In this document: positions 6,303 to 6,871 of the stretch, piece by piece
Layout of the letters: each line of letters starts with the position of its first letter
Position numbering within the stretch: position 1 is the stretch's first letter
Assembly (NCBI GenBank): GCA_041687095.1
Contig: JAWLCQ010000227.1
Span: forward strand, 1-6,871
DNA: 6,871 bases
From: JAWLCQ01 sp041687095
Lineage (GTDB): Bacteria; Planctomycetota; Phycisphaerae; SM23-33
Direction of reading: 5' to 3'
The notes under the pieces: generated by a model
Told to the model about the DNA's origin: nothing
Database searches by the model: none
The model's input: the letters and a program-made list of their open reading frames with translations, nothing else
Translations under genes and position numbers: made by a program

Positions 6303-6745
6303 TTGCCGATGACGACCCGGTCTATCGCTGTCTGCTGCAGTCGCTTCTCGAAAAATGGGGGTTCGAGCCCCTCACCGCCTGTGACGGCCGCGAGGCCTGG
6401 GACCGCTTCCGCGACCACCCCGAGCTTGACCTGCTCATCCTCGACTGGAAGATGCCCTTTCTGAGCGGCCACGACATCTCTCGCATGATCCGCGAGCAGT
6501 GCCCCGACCGCACCGCCTACATCCTGCTCCTGACCGCCTCCAGCGGCCGTGAGGACATCATGCAGGTCATGATCGCCGGGGCCGACGACTACCTCCTCAA
6601 GCCCTTCGAGCCCCTGGACCTCAAGATCCGCCTCCGCGTCGCCAAACGCATCCTCACCCTCGAATCCGAACTCGCCCACGCCCGCACCGCCGCCGCTCCA
6701 GTCACCTCGAGCAACCTCGGCTCCATCGCGGTGGAGCAACGGTGA
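6290..6745 (+). CDS. Stand-alone receiver-domain response regulator
   Basis: A 151-aa CheY-like protein and the likely phosphoryl acceptor from the HPt domain of the overlapping upstream kinase. The receiver spans ~1-122: acidic D7/D8/D9 in ILIADDDPVYR, phospho-acceptor D52 in LLILDWKMPFLSG, switch T82 (ILLLTASSGRED) and K104 in DDYLLKPFEP; all key residues are present. After the fold comes LKIRLRVAKRILTLESEL (~111-128), a helical segment like the linker that joins receivers to diguanylate cyclase or other outputs. The protein then ends in ~20 residues of low complexity (TAAAPVTSSN...). No DNA-binding or enzymatic domain is present. It could act by protein contact (CheY/DivK style), as a phosphate sink, or as an intermediate passing phosphate elsewhere. 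Family call is very sure, the role inferred. Confidence 0.95.
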   Translation: MRILIADDDPVYRCLLQSLLEKWGFEPLTACDGREAWDRFRDHPELDLLILDWKMPFLSGHDISRMIREQCPDRTAYILLLTASSGREDIMQVMIAGADDYLLKPFEPLDLKIRLRVAKRILTLESELAHARTAAAPVTSSNLGSIAVEQR

Positions 6746-6871
6746 CCTGACCGCCTTGCAGGCGGCACGCGTATGGACGCGCGGCCACCCTCCGCGCGCG
6801 GGAGGGCGCAATCCTCGAGGGGACAGGCGGGAACGGCAACGGGCGGCGGAAGGAGCAACGGACCGTGACCT
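6746..6871 (+). other. Non-coding 3' region with three consecutive hairpins
   Basis: No convincing gene in these 126 nt. Three short inverted repeats follow one another: CCGCC-TTGCA-GGCGG (6751-6765), CGCGT-ATGG-ACGCG (6768-6781) and CCCTCC-N7-GGAGGG (6788-6806). None is followed by a T-tract, so factor-independent termination of the classical type is not supported. They could stabilise the 3' end, mark a U-less terminator, or simply reflect high G+C. Confidence 0.4.
6851..6871 (+). promoter_or_regulatory. Possible ribosome binding site and GTG start of the next gene
   Basis: AGGAG (6851-6855) is followed after 9 nt by GTG at 6865-6867, only two codons before the window ends. The spacing fits a start, but the coding sequence cannot be seen. 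Confidence 0.25.

Noticed and set aside
4874..6811. 645-codon minus-strand open frame
   Set aside because: Ser/Arg/Ala-rich shadow of the hybrid kinase and receiver genes; no recognisable fold.
1..6871. Mobile element, CRISPR array, toxin-antitoxin or defence system
   Set aside because: No transposase, integrase, long terminal repeats, repeat-spacer pattern or small toxin-like pair was seen; every confident gene is a two-component or PAS signalling protein.

Overview
The window is a dense, one-directional (+ strand) signal-transduction locus from a very GC-rich bacterium (roughly 70% G+C by eye, with strong G/C bias at third codon positions). No taxonomic marker is present. The large multi-domain kinases, a MEDS-type sensor fragment and poor U-tract terminators would fit Planctomycetota (for example Phycisphaerae-like) or another high-GC environmental phylum. 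That assignment is inference only.

Region 1-2477 is a complete-looking two-component pair. The 3' part of a soluble MEDS-PAS-PAS-HisKA_3-HATPase histidine kinase, whose reading frame is still open at base 1, overlaps by ATGA with a NarL/FixJ-type response regulator carrying a LuxR helix-turn-helix. Region 2478-2636 is a non-coding gap with a TGTAGG-N7-CCTACA dyad. This dyad lies inside two mutually exclusive hairpins, one of them followed by a T-rich tract.

Region 2640-3110 encodes a small protein made essentially of one PAS domain with no output domain. Region 3111-3311 is a second gap with a possible terminator hairpin and a 37-codon leader-like ORF whose stop overlaps the next start. Region 3312-6302 encodes a membrane-bound hybrid histidine kinase: TM, dCache-like sensor, TM, HisKA, HATPase, a receiver-like segment without its phospho-acceptor Asp, an intact receiver, and an HPt domain. 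Its 3' end overlaps by 13 nt a stand-alone receiver gene (6290-6745) with a strong internal Shine-Dalgarno. Region 6746-6871 holds three consecutive small hairpins and a possible start site for another gene.

Functionally, the first pair should be a one-step His-to-Asp system ending in DNA binding. The second half holds every part of a His-Asp-His-Asp phosphorelay (H356, D775, H933, then D52 of the separate receiver) but no recognisable output domain. The PAS-only protein lies between the two systems. Whether it links them is unknown. I see no transposase, RNA gene, CRISPR array or phage gene.
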